40,608 nucleotides of DNA from ZC4RG29 sp964521255 (lineage in GTDB: Bacteria; Bacteroidota; Bacteroidia; Cytophagales; Cyclobacteriaceae), in the NCBI GenBank assembly GCA_964521255.1, contig CAZFRM010000032.1, positions 1 to 40,608 on the forward strand, given 5' to 3'. A program made the translations under genes and the position numbers. Shown one piece after another: positions 24,894-32,876 of this stretch. The notes under the pieces were generated by a model. That model had not been told where the DNA came from. It saw only the letters and a list, made by a program, of their open reading frames with translations, and made no database searches. Position 1 is the first letter of the stretch. The number at the start of each line of letters is the position of its first letter.

Positions 24894-26762
24894 TTACTTA
24901 CTTTCAACCTGCCCATTCGTTGAAGTGCGACTTCCGTTTAAGATTAGGGTATTATTTGTCGGCTGGATATCAGCCATGTGATTATTCGGGTCGATTTCAA
25001 TTTTCACGATACTTTCTTTACTGTGGTTTATGATGGTTTCATAAAAAGGATCAACCCAAACCCACGGATTACAATCGATTCGCTTTTGTACCTTATTGTC
25101 TAATGGTTTGCTGCCAAGTGTCTCATTCAAGGGAATGTAATAAAGTTCTTCAGTTCCATCATTTAATGTCACCACAACCTCAACAGGCATCGGTAATTCT
25201 CCTGATCGTTTGAGCCTGACAATTGTTTTTCCATTTTCTTCTGTAACCTTTTCAATACCGTAATCAATGCGCTTGGTAGTGTTGATCCAGTAGTTATAAA
25301 ACCAGCTCAATTGCATGCCGCATTCTTTTTCCATTACACGCATGAAATCATTGGGTTCGGGGTGGCGAAATTTCCATTGATCATAATAGCGTCTCATGCC
25401 TTTGTAAAAATTCTCTTCGCCAATGATGTATTTTATTTGTTCCAGAAACATCGCCCCCATACCATAGGATGCTACACTGTACGCACGGTTGCTGGTATAA
25501 TAGTCAGCATGCTGGCTGGCAGGTTCCTGTAAACCGCTTTTCACTAAACCGAAATAACCCGCATAACTTTTTTTGTGTGGGGGATCAGATTGATTGAAGA
25601 TTTTTGCCATCGACTCATGGCTGGCAAAGTCCGAAAAGCCTTCATCCATCCAGGGATGTAACAATTCATTGGAGGCAAGAACACCGTGAAACCAGCTATG
25701 GGAAATTTCATGAATCATGGTACCGGTGAGGCTACCAATAGCGCGTTCACCTGTTATCAATGTGCACATCGGGTATTCCATACCTCTGTCTCCTCCCTGA
25801 ATGATGCTGTACGTATCATACGGATATTTACCATAAGTTTCATTCATGTATTGAAAGTGCTGAACTGCATAGCCACGTAGTTTATTCCAGTTTTCTTTAG
25901 TGTTTTCATTTTTTTGATAAAAGAAGTGAAGCTCGGGTCCATCGGGCACCTGAACTTTTTCATGTGTATAATCAGGATCGGCAGCCCAGGCAAAGTCATG
26001 AACATTTCTGGCGATGAAGTGCCACGTCAAGTTTCCTTTTTTGTGCTTCACCTTCGTTCCTTCCTTTTCATATCCATAGCCTATTTCATCACCATTTTGA
26101 AGAACGCCGGTTCCTCCAATGATGTATTTAGCATCTATGGTGATCTTCACATCAAAATCACCCCATACACCGTGAAACTCACGGCCTACATAAGGATAAG
26201 CATGCCATCCCCTGAAATCATACTCAGCCATCTTCGGATACCACTGGGTCATGGAGTAATCAATTCCTTCAATGTTATCTCTTCCGCACCGTCTCACCTG
26301 AAGGGGAACTTGCGCTTCAAAATCCATTTCAAATGTTGTCTTTGAATTGGGAAGAATAGGTTTTGGTAGTGTTACTTCGAGCAGCGTGCCATTGGTTTCG
26401 TGAGTAGTTTCAATGCCCTCGTGCGTAAGTTTTTTTATTCGCTGGTAGCCTATTTCATTTTCTTTCAAATGTAATATGCGATCCTTCACCCGTGGATCGG
26501 GGTCGGCAATGGTGCGTGAACGTATGTCCATCATACTTCCGGGCTGAAAGGCATTGAAGTATAAATGATAGTAAACTTTGGTGAGGGTATCGGGGGAGTT
26601 GTTGTGATAAATCAGTCTTTGATGACCGGTCAATTTATGTGAATGAACATCAAGCGAAACATCCATTGTGTACTCTACACGTTGTTGCCAACGGTAATCC
26701 TGGGCATGGATTGAATTGCTAAAGATTGCAGAAAATAAAACCAGCAGCCACTTTGTCTTCAT
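24894..26762 (-). CDS. M1-family (gluzincin) zinc metallopeptidase, exported
   Basis: The signal peptide (MKTKWLLVLFSAIFSNSIHAQ) is followed by an M1-like beta-rich N-terminal domain (YTMDVSLDVHSHKLTGHQRLIYHNNSPDTLTKVYYHLYFNA). The catalytic part has GGDRGMEYPMC, the exopeptidase motif corresponding to GAMEN, and HEISH near residue 350 with the third ligand in MDEGFSDFASHE. YSVASYGMGAMFLEQI supplies the conserved Tyr region. At 622 residues it resembles Bacteroidota M1 peptidases that lack the long C-terminal domain of aminopeptidase N. It should trim peptides outside the cytoplasm. No accessory gene is adjacent. Confidence 0.92.
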   Translation of the reverse strand: MKTKWLLVLFSAIFSNSIHAQDYRWQQRVEYTMDVSLDVHSHKLTGHQRLIYHNNSPDTLTKVYYHLYFNAFQPGSMMDIRSRTIADPDPRVKDRILHLKENEIGYQRIKKLTHEGIETTHETNGTLLEVTLPKPILPNSKTTFEMDFEAQVPLQVRRCGRDNIEGIDYSMTQWYPKMAEYDFRGWHAYPYVGREFHGVWGDFDVKITIDAKYIIGGTGVLQNGDEIGYGYEKEGTKVKHKKGNLTWHFIARNVHDFAWAADPDYTHEKVQVPDGPELHFFYQKNENTKENWNKLRGYAVQHFQYMNETYGKYPYDTYSIIQGGDRGMEYPMCTLITGERAIGSLTGTMIHEISHSWFHGVLASNELLHPWMDEGFSDFASHESMAKIFNQSDPPHKKSYAGYFGLVKSGLQEPASQHADYYTSNRAYSVASYGMGAMFLEQIKYIIGEENFYKGMRRYYDQWKFRHPEPNDFMRVMEKECGMQLSWFYNYWINTTKRIDYGIEKVTEENGKTIVRLKRSGELPMPVEVVVTLNDGTEELYYIPLNETLGSKPLDNKVQKRIDCNPWVWVDPFYETIINHSKESIVKIEIDPNNHMADIQPTNNTLILNGSRTSTNGQVESK

Positions 26763-26968
26763 TTTATAAGAAGTAAGGCGGCAAAATATCGAATGACAGG
26801 CGGAGTTACAACTGCATTTTGCGAGACTTCATATTGATGACTTATTCGCGCAACGATAAATCTACCTTGCTCTATGGTCAGGGTTTCTCCTTCCAGGGTT
26901 TTCGGGATGCCTAAGATTGAAGCAAAGGAATGCTAAAAGATTAATTATTTTTTGTGTTGCAATCGCTC

Positions 26969-27436
26969 TTACTGCTGCTCTTTGGGTTGCTGCCTTCGTT
27001 CACCCTGCTGGTGGCGTTGTTGTATTTGCCGGAGAATAAGCCTTGTAAATTCTCTTTCGGCTGTCCGAAGATTTAATAATTTTTGTGCAGAGATTACATT
27101 CATCATACGGCCGGAGTATTCTTTTTCAAGATCAAGCTCCTGTTGTTTTACATTCAATCTCAGGTCAACCAGTTCCTGATCGGATTTTCCTTCCCGCTTT
27201 GCGCTGAAAAACTGTTGACGGATCTCCTGGCGACGGCCTGAAAATTCTCTATAGATCGGCCAGAACTTTTCAGCTTCTTCTGTAGTGAGGCTGAGGCGAT
27301 CGGTTATATAAGCCGCTCTTGCCGCGTCAATGCGTGCCTTTGCTTTAGGATCCCGTGGCGTTTGCGGTTTATTATCCTGCGCGATAACAGGCAGGGAAAG
27401 CGCAACGCAAAAAAGTATGTTTATCAAGCGCTTCAT
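26969..27436 (-). CDS. Spy/CpxP-like exported protein
   Basis: I chose the start with signal peptide MKRLINILFCVALSLPVIAQ, four bases after the preceding stop. A longer reading from 27472 has no signal at its N-terminus. The mature part is helical and very rich in Arg, Gln and Glu. It contains LSLTTEEAEKFWPIYREFSGRRQEIRQQF, similar to the LTxxQ/Spy-type periplasmic helices of envelope-stress chaperones and sensors, and ends in a Gln/Arg-rich tail. It is the third gene of a sigma factor / anti-sigma-like / Spy-like set, a recurring arrangement in Bacteroidota. It likely monitors or buffers unfolded protein or metal in the periplasm; the ligand is not known. Confidence 0.7.
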   Translation of the reverse strand: MKRLINILFCVALSLPVIAQDNKPQTPRDPKAKARIDAARAAYITDRLSLTTEEAEKFWPIYREFSGRRQEIRQQFFSAKREGKSDQELVDLRLNVKQQELDLEKEYSGRMMNVISAQKLLNLRTAEREFTRLILRQIQQRHQQGERRQQPKEQQ

Positions 27437-27440
27437 ATTT

Positions 27441-27869
27441 TTAAAAATCATTGAGTTCAAAAGAGTATTCATCTAATAGTTCATCTAGTTCATTTTGATC
27501 GACATCGATATTGTAAACGTCACTTTCAATAGCGGTTACTTCTTCAGTACTAAACGAAAAAGATTCCAGTAGTTCATCCGTTGTTACATCAACATCTTCC
27601 AGATAGGCTATTAGGGATGGAGTATCCACTGAAGCCAGGAGTTCCTCAGCGTTCTTATCATCCTTGATATTAGTTCTGAATATCCACACTCCGATCATAG
27701 CAATGGCTAGCACCAGAACCTGAATGTGATACCGAAAATGATAGATGAAGGAAGGTTGAATTGTTTCTTTCGCTGCTACTCGGGATTGTATGACACCGGG
27801 CAACTTTTCAAAGTATCCATCTGGTACTTCATAAATGTTCTTTTTCGGTATGTCGTTCAGTTTCTTCAT
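27441..27869 (-). CDS. Putative anti-sigma factor-like membrane protein
   Basis: This 142-residue protein has a cytoplasmic N-terminal part of about 45 residues (NDIPKKNIYEVPDGYFEKLPGVIQSRV), one membrane helix (VLVLAIAMIGVWIF) and a strongly acidic periplasmic tail. It lies 32 bases after an ECF sigma gene and four bases before a Spy-like gene, the usual place of an anti-sigma factor. No zinc-binding HxxxCxxC motif is present, so it is not a ZAS-type anti-sigma. The YEVPDGYFEKLP segment is common in Bacteroidota proteins of this position. The function is inferred from the neighbours. Confidence 0.65.
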   Translation of the reverse strand: MKKLNDIPKKNIYEVPDGYFEKLPGVIQSRVAAKETIQPSFIYHFRYHIQVLVLAIAMIGVWIFRTNIKDDKNAEELLASVDTPSLIAYLEDVDVTTDELLESFSFSTEEVTAIESDVYNIDVDQNELDELLDEYSFELNDF

Positions 27870-27901
27870 TTTGGCTTTTGACTAGATTTTCTTGAAAAAG
27901 T

Positions 27902-28441
27902 TTAATGGTGACTTAAAAACTCTTCGATTTTTTTTACCGCATGGTGATAGCTGGCTTTCAAAGCGCCAACGCTGGTATTCGTCACTTCAGAGATATCCTC
28001 ATAGCTCATTTCATCATAATATCGCATGTTAAACACTGCCCGTTGTTTATGAGGCAGAACAAGAAGTGCCTTTTGCAATTTGAGCTGGATTTCATCACCG
28101 GAAATATGATTGCTGCTGTCAAGTTTGGAGGAGAGTTCGCCTGCAACATCGCCGATAGGAAGAAAGAACCGTCTTTTCTTTCGTTGAAGAAAGCTCAGGC
28201 ATTCATTCGTCGCAATGCGGTAAATCCAGGTATAAAGCTGGGAGTCTTCACGAAAACCGTCAATGTGTTTATGAACCTTAATGAATACTTCCTGGGTCAG
28301 GTCATCGGCATCGTCATGGTCTATTACCATCTTGCGAACATGCGCATACACTCTTTGCTGATACGAGCGTACCAACAAATTGAATCCATAATTCCGGGTA
28401 TCGGGGTTCCGGATTTTCGTTAAGAGCTCTTTGTCGTCCAA
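27902..28441 (-). CDS. ECF-family RNA polymerase sigma factor
   Basis: A typical sigma-70 region 2 (LVRSYQQRVYAHVRKMVIDHDDADDLTQEVFIKVHKHIDGFREDSQLYTWIYRIATNECLSFLQRKKRR) and region 4 (LQKALLVLPHKQRAVFNMRYYDEMSYEDISEVTNTSVGALKASYHHAVKKIEEFL) are present, with no region 1 or 3, in 179 residues. The start is TTG 28441; no ATG is available before region 2. It heads a probable operon with the anti-sigma-like and Spy-like genes and should control an envelope-stress or housekeeping envelope response. The regulon cannot be read here. Confidence 0.92.
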   Translation of the reverse strand: MDDKELLTKIRNPDTRNYGFNLLVRSYQQRVYAHVRKMVIDHDDADDLTQEVFIKVHKHIDGFREDSQLYTWIYRIATNECLSFLQRKKRRFFLPIGDVAGELSSKLDSSNHISGDEIQLKLQKALLVLPHKQRAVFNMRYYDEMSYEDISEVTNTSVGALKASYHHAVKKIEEFLSHH

Positions 28442-28514
28442 GCGGTCCTGGTAAAAAGTAAATCCTTAGATGGTCGAGAGGGGTCTGGGTTTAATGGGCA
28501 AGGTCGATATTTTT

Positions 28515-29585
28515 TCACTCCACAGCTTCCAGGGTGTCGACAAGAAGCTCAAATTGCTCCTTTGAATGAGTTGGGAAATTGGCAAAACGCAAGTGATTGC
28601 GCTGGTAAATACCATATCCCGGACCAGGTTTAATACCTTTTGTGTTAAGGGCATCCGCGACCTTACCAGTATTTTCTCCGCAATCTGCGACAATTACTGT
28701 TTTTGATTGAAAGGCTTTTTCCTTTACAAACGCGTTCATCAGTGCATGCCGGTTCAGTAATTGATAAAGTAAAGTTGCTTTATAATCAGTTTCTCTCCGG
28801 ATGTTTACAATACCACGCGCAAGCATATCAGATGTTATGCAAGCCAGCAGATAGATGGCGAGGACATTCGGGGTCTCGGGTGTTTGGTTCCTGCGACTGT
28901 AATTGTGTAAGCTATCTAAATTGTGATATGATCCTGTGCTTATTCCTTTTGAAAGAAGTTGTTGTGATTTGGCAAGGCATTTTTCATTAACTAACCAGAC
29001 ACCTAGTCCGGCCGGTAGTCCGAATCCTTTTTGAACAGAAAAAAATACGGAATCGATTTTACTGTAATTGAATTGTGGGTAGGGCAGGGAAGACACAGCG
29101 TCAACAACTATTAAGGTTTCTTTATTGCTATCAGAAAGTTTGTCGATGAATTCAATAGGCAGAGAAACGCCGGTGCTTGTTTCATTTTGTGTAATAGCGA
29201 TGAGCTCGGTATCCTTTTTAATTACAATGTTGTCATTAAAACCATAGCCATCTTCTGCCTTAATCATTGCCGCATCTCGTTTTAGTTGCAGTGCAGTTTC
29301 ATAAAATCGTTTCGAGAAAGCGCCGTTCACTAAATGTGTACACGAATGTTCAACAAGATTCTGAATGCTGCGTTCCCAGATTTCTGTTGCTGAGGAAAGA
29401 AAAAATATTTCAAACCCCGGCGGTACAGAGAGTAAAGCTTTCAGATTTTCTGTAGCATGCTGGTAGATCTTTTCAAATAACTTGCTGCGATGCGAAAGAG
29501 ACGGAACGCCTTCTCTAAAACCTTTCTTCAAGTGTTGTTCGACAGTAAAGTAAAGCTGGGATGGTCCGGGATTAAAATTTAACAT
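28515..29585 (-). CDS. Class V aminotransferase (SerC/alanine-glyoxylate type)
   Basis: The start MLNFNPGPSQLYFTVEQ is typical of class V (SerC-like) enzymes; an earlier ATG adds three residues. The pattern includes GVPSLSHRSKLFEKIY, LSSATEIWERSIQNLV, ITQNETSTGVSLP, IVVDAVSSLPYPQFNYSKIDS and FFSVQKGFGLPAGLGVW, where the Lys in QKGFG is the expected PLP Schiff base. ETPNVLAIYLLA follows near the substrate site. At 356 residues it fits the family, which moves an amino group between a phospho-hydroxy or glyoxylate-type acceptor and an amino acid. SerC (phosphoserine) is one possibility; the exact substrate is not determined. It precedes the sigma gene by about 70 bases on the same strand. Confidence 0.85.
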   Translation of the reverse strand: MLNFNPGPSQLYFTVEQHLKKGFREGVPSLSHRSKLFEKIYQHATENLKALLSVPPGFEIFFLSSATEIWERSIQNLVEHSCTHLVNGAFSKRFYETALQLKRDAAMIKAEDGYGFNDNIVIKKDTELIAITQNETSTGVSLPIEFIDKLSDSNKETLIVVDAVSSLPYPQFNYSKIDSVFFSVQKGFGLPAGLGVWLVNEKCLAKSQQLLSKGISTGSYHNLDSLHNYSRRNQTPETPNVLAIYLLACITSDMLARGIVNIRRETDYKATLLYQLLNRHALMNAFVKEKAFQSKTVIVADCGENTGKVADALNTKGIKPGPGYGIYQRNHLRFANFPTHSKEQFELLVDTLEAVE

Positions 29586-29961
29586 ACTAAACAAAGGTGT
29601 TTAAACGAGAGGTATGTTTATTAAAAAATTAGAAGTTTATCAAGATACCGCCGTATTCTTTATTATCATATTTTAGCGTCTGAATCCACATGGATTTGGG
29701 ACACGTTTGCTGAACCTAACATTTAAACAAATACCGAGTGAAGCTTTCAGCCAAAACCAGGCCTCACCCCGATGTAAATCGGGTCCTCGCCCTAAAAGCA
29801 GGATAACAGTGGAAGGTTGCGGAGGACGGCAGCTCAAAACCTGTCTATTTTGAGGTTCAGAAACACCTCTCCAAATCCAGTGGGTTTTTTTATTCTGCTA
29901 GCGAGACAGGGGTTTAGCAGAACTCCTTCTTCAAATTCCTTGAGTGAAACAATCGATATCT
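29586..29961. other. Gene-free intergenic region with small palindromes
   Basis: This stretch of about 376 bases holds a CCCGATGTAAATCGGG-like hairpin and the hairpin CTCAAAA...TTTTGAG, together with GCCTCACCCC and TCCTCGCCC blocks like those in the 330 bp repeat. It may be a worn copy of that repeat family or carry a structured RNA. No tRNA-like fold or gene is visible. Confidence 0.35.
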
Positions 29962-31020
29962 TTATTCGGATGAAGAAGCTTTTATCACTACGCCCCATTT
30001 TTTATTGCTGAGATTAAATTCCTTCTTTAGCGCTCTTTTATCGATTACTTTTAATTCTATAAAAGTCTTATCGTTTATCATATACAAGTCTCCCTCGTAG
30101 TCTCTTGTCAAGACTTTATTATTTAAAATGTAAACAACATCGCTGTCCTTGTCATAAGATGGAACCACTTTTACATATGAAGACGATTTTGATTTGAAGT
30201 AATACCAATAGATCTTCTTTGCAAACTCCTTCGTGAAGATGTAGATGACGCCATTTTCTCCTTCAGGACCGGCAATCTTAATAGCGTGATCAGCCTTTAG
30301 TACGCTTACCATTGCGATTTCATTCGGTTCATACGCATTCAACACACCTTTGTTAATTCTTATGCTGTCCATAAAAAATATGGGATCACCCTTCTCAAAA
30401 AGTATAACACTGCTTTCAGGTTTGGGAAAAAGACTGTAGCAGGATAGTACAAGATCTATTGCCTCAACTGGTTTGTCGTAATAGTATGCTTCATTTATGG
30501 GGAATTGTGGTTGAATACTTTTATCAATTTTTATGTAAAAGGAAATTGTATCATTGGAGAATTTCCAATAGCCTGAACAATCTCGGGATTTCCATTCATT
30601 TATGAATGACGGGTAAATTTCAAAGACATCACGAAGGGTCATACTTTTCACGTCAATCTCAGCACCATTTGGTAGCCTGCCCGTAAAGTCTTTTGTCAAT
30701 CTTATTTTACCGATATAGTCTAATTCATTTCCCTTTTGAAGGATCATCCCGGGATATTGATCGGAATAATAACCTTCTCCATTCGTAAACCTACCATCGT
30801 GCCCATAACAGGTTTTGGGCAAGTCCATCTCTTCTACATTCACGATTTTAAAACCAGCAGCACTGTTGTCTAAATCAAATAATCGTGTTTTACAAAGACA
30901 AAAATCTGAAACACTGATTTTTTTCATGAGTGCAGAATCTATAACGGGGTCATCTGATTGTGATTTACTCCTTGTGCTGGTGACTAAAATAAGTAATAGT
31001 GTAATAAGGTAATATCTCAT
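29962..31020 (-). CDS. Exported protein of unknown function with a TonB-plug-like segment
   Basis: The signal peptide is MRYYLITLLLILVTSTRSKSQ. The 352-residue protein has four cysteines in the first half (DFCLCKT, PKTCYGH, SRDCSGY). Residues roughly 230-275 read NEIAMVSVLKADHAIKIAGPEGENGVIYIFTK. This closely follows the pattern IxxIxVLKDAxAxxxYGxxGxNGVxxIxTK that ends the plug domain of SusC/TonB receptors. No beta-barrel follows, so it is not a receptor. Such stand-alone plug-like modules occur in Bacteroidota and may fold like the plug or bind partners of the TonB system. I do not assign a function. A -7 box lies 17 bases upstream of the ATG. Confidence 0.65.
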   Translation of the reverse strand: MRYYLITLLLILVTSTRSKSQSDDPVIDSALMKKISVSDFCLCKTRLFDLDNSAAGFKIVNVEEMDLPKTCYGHDGRFTNGEGYYSDQYPGMILQKGNELDYIGKIRLTKDFTGRLPNGAEIDVKSMTLRDVFEIYPSFINEWKSRDCSGYWKFSNDTISFYIKIDKSIQPQFPINEAYYYDKPVEAIDLVLSCYSLFPKPESSVILFEKGDPIFFMDSIRINKGVLNAYEPNEIAMVSVLKADHAIKIAGPEGENGVIYIFTKEFAKKIYWYYFKSKSSSYVKVVPSYDKDSDVVYILNNKVLTRDYEGDLYMINDKTFIELKVIDKRALKKEFNLSNKKWGVVIKASSSE

Positions 31021-31036
31021 AGCGATTTCAACCGTT

Positions 31037-31044
31037 CAAAAATA
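31037..31044 (-). promoter_or_regulatory. -7 box for the plug-like protein gene
   Basis: On the minus strand TATTTTTG fits TAnnTTTG, 16 bases before the ATG ending at 31020. No clear -33 element was found. Confidence 0.35.
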
Positions 31045-31198
31045 GTTGATTTGTCTTTCTTCGTGAGCATCACTCATTATGCAAAGATAATTAAAGTGTG
31101 GTTACTCGGATTTTTTGTTTGCAACTTGAGTTTGAGTCAGATCGGTTTATTATATTCCCATAGAAGTTAGCAGAAAAATGAAAGCATATCCAAGCAAA

Positions 31199-31330
31199 TT
31201 GTGTGGTTCTATTTAGGCGTGCTAGAATCAACTCGTGGTTCTATTCTGGTAAGCTATCCAGGGGATACCGAACAGATGGTGCGTGGTTCTATTTCAACTC
31301 CTGCCGTCGGCATGGCGCTTCGTAGGACTG
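31199..31330 (+). repeat. Three-motif direct repeat, copy A
   Basis: GTGGTTCTATT begins at 31203, 31235 and 31283. The surrounding bases, including the TATCCAGGGGAT and GGCATG blocks, recur in copy B at 31564-31697 with an offset of 365-366 bases. It is non-coding as far as I can see. Confidence 0.7.
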
Positions 31331-31563
31331 CATGCTGCGTCCGAAGATGTCATGCCGCGCCAGGAAGCTTACTATGAAATGCTTGCTAAACTCGCGCCTG
31401 CGTGCCGACCGCGTGGTGCTGAGCTATAACGGTGGTGCAGGCAGTATGGCGCGCAAGGCACGGCATCCCCTCAATTGCTCACTGCCTACAAAGTGCTGCA
31501 CTTGCACTGAGAATCTTGATCGAAGGAAAATGATGGAGAATGTTCCTCGAATCGGTGCGCCGG

Positions 31564-31697
31564 GTTTGTGGTTCTATTTAAGTGTGCAAAAAATAATTCG
31601 TGGTTCTATTCTGATGAGTTATCCAGGGGATGCCGAACGGATCCATGTGTGGTTCTATTTCAAATCGTGCTATCGGCATGACGGCTTCGATGAGTCG
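31564..31697 (+). repeat. Three-motif direct repeat, copy B
   Basis: GTGGTTCTATT begins at 31568, 31600 and 31649, with the same 32 and 48-49 base steps as in copy A. The 230-base interval between the copies is visibly richer in GC than the flanks and contains no intact gene. The whole gap 31045-31862 lacks a supportable gene. Confidence 0.7.
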
Positions 31698-31862
31698 CTT
31701 TGAAAAACGAATGAAGTGAATTGGCGTCTAAGCTGGCTTACTCTATTTGTATATTTCAAATCAAAATTTGAAATCGTTTGTTGCCTTCCTTCTCTCAGGC
31801 TACTTTTTTAAGACAAACGCTAGAAAAAGGAAACCGTTAACGATATTTACGGAATACACATT

Positions 31863-32612
31863 ATGGATAAAAACCTTAAGGATTTTCTTTTAAATGGCGA
31901 TCAAACATTTCTGCCGCATATATCGGTTGATTGCGTCATCTTCGGTTTTCATGAACATCATCTGAAAGTATTACTGCTCAAATGGAAGGAGGGGGGACAT
32001 TGGTGCCTTCCTGGCGGATTTGTACAACATAATGAATCTGTTGATTCGTCAGCTAAAAGAACATTGAAGGAACGTACAGGCTTAGCGGACATTTACCTTA
32101 AACAGTTTCATACTTTCGGAGAACCGAAACGTGATCATGATAAATCCCTGATCAGGAAGAAACTGCTGAATGGAAGCTGGTTTACTAAACGTTTTATTAC
32201 AATAGGCTATTATGCGCTTGTTGAATACTCAAAAGTTTCGCCTAAACCGGATTGGTTATCGGATACTTGTACGTGGTTTGACTTGCACAAAGTTCCCAAA
32301 TTGATTTATGATCATAACCTTATTATTGACAAGGCACTTGAAGCTTTGCGATTGAGCCTGAATGATGTCCCTGTAGGATATAACCTATTGCCTGAAAAAT
32401 TCACCATGCCTGATCTTCAGGATCTGTACGAAACAATATTGGACAGAGAACTTGACCGGAGGAATTTTCAAAAGAAAATGTTAAGCTTTGGTATACTGGA
32501 AAGATTGGAAGAGCGCAAAACAGGCGGAGCACATAAGTCGCCCTATTACTACAAGTTTGACAGGAAGAAATACGACAAGGCTATGAAGCAGGGTTTGAAG
32601 TTTGGTATTTGA
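31863..32612 (+). CDS. Nudix-domain transcriptional regulator with degenerate Nudix box (NrtR-like)
   Basis: The N-terminal domain (about residues 18-145) is Nudix-like: SVDCVIFGFHEHHLKVLLLKW, GHWCLPGGFVQHNESVDSSAKRTLKERTGL. The canonical GxxxxxExxxxxxxREUxEExGU is damaged: REU is RTL and EE is ER, so hydrolysis is unlikely. The C-terminal half (about 155-245) is a winged helix: LPEKFTMPDLQDLYETILDRELDRRNFQKKML, SFGILERLEERKTG and PYYYKFDRKKY. This is the layout of NrtR/AraR-type regulators, where the dead Nudix domain senses a nucleotide or sugar effector. In Bacteroidota such proteins often control sugar use. The target is unknown; the LamG protein gene follows on the same strand. Confidence 0.88.
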   Translation: MDKNLKDFLLNGDQTFLPHISVDCVIFGFHEHHLKVLLLKWKEGGHWCLPGGFVQHNESVDSSAKRTLKERTGLADIYLKQFHTFGEPKRDHDKSLIRKKLLNGSWFTKRFITIGYYALVEYSKVSPKPDWLSDTCTWFDLHKVPKLIYDHNLIIDKALEALRLSLNDVPVGYNLLPEKFTMPDLQDLYETILDRELDRRNFQKKMLSFGILERLEERKTGGAHKSPYYYKFDRKKYDKAMKQGLKFGI

Positions 32613-32876
32613 TATTTGAAACCTGAGCTAGTAGGCAAACAACCCAATTGTTATAAGGCCTCCATAAAACTTCATCGAAGCATTCAACATTTTATCGGTC
32701 GCATAATCTGATGCGCTGGTATTTTTCAAATTAAATACTACTTTTATAATCCGAGCCCTTTTCCTATTTGTGTAGGAGATTTTTTTAGCGTATCGAGTTC
32801 TTTTCCACTTCAACTCAGGAGATTTTTTCAGGAAAGAGGCAATAATAAGTCAGTCATATTTAACCTTCATGGTGCT

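Noticed and set aside
26952..27179. Cysteine-rich plus-strand frame
   Set aside because: It is the shadow of the Gln/Arg-rich tail of the Spy-like gene.
29816..29900. Possible structured RNA or tRNA
   Set aside because: Two hairpins are present but no cloverleaf or known RNA core can be drawn.
31199..31697. Possible CRISPR array from the repeated GTGGTTCTATT
   Set aside because: The repeat is only 11-12 bases, spacing is uneven, intervals recur between copies instead of being unique, and there are no cas genes.
31332..31703. A 123-codon open frame across the motif repeats
   Set aside because: It runs through both repeat and GC-rich filler, has no signal, domain or ribosome-binding site and is likely chance.
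32628..32813. 61-codon minus-strand frame after the Nudix gene
   Set aside because: It has a hydrophobic end but no start signal or homologue I recognise; it could be a relic but there is too little support.
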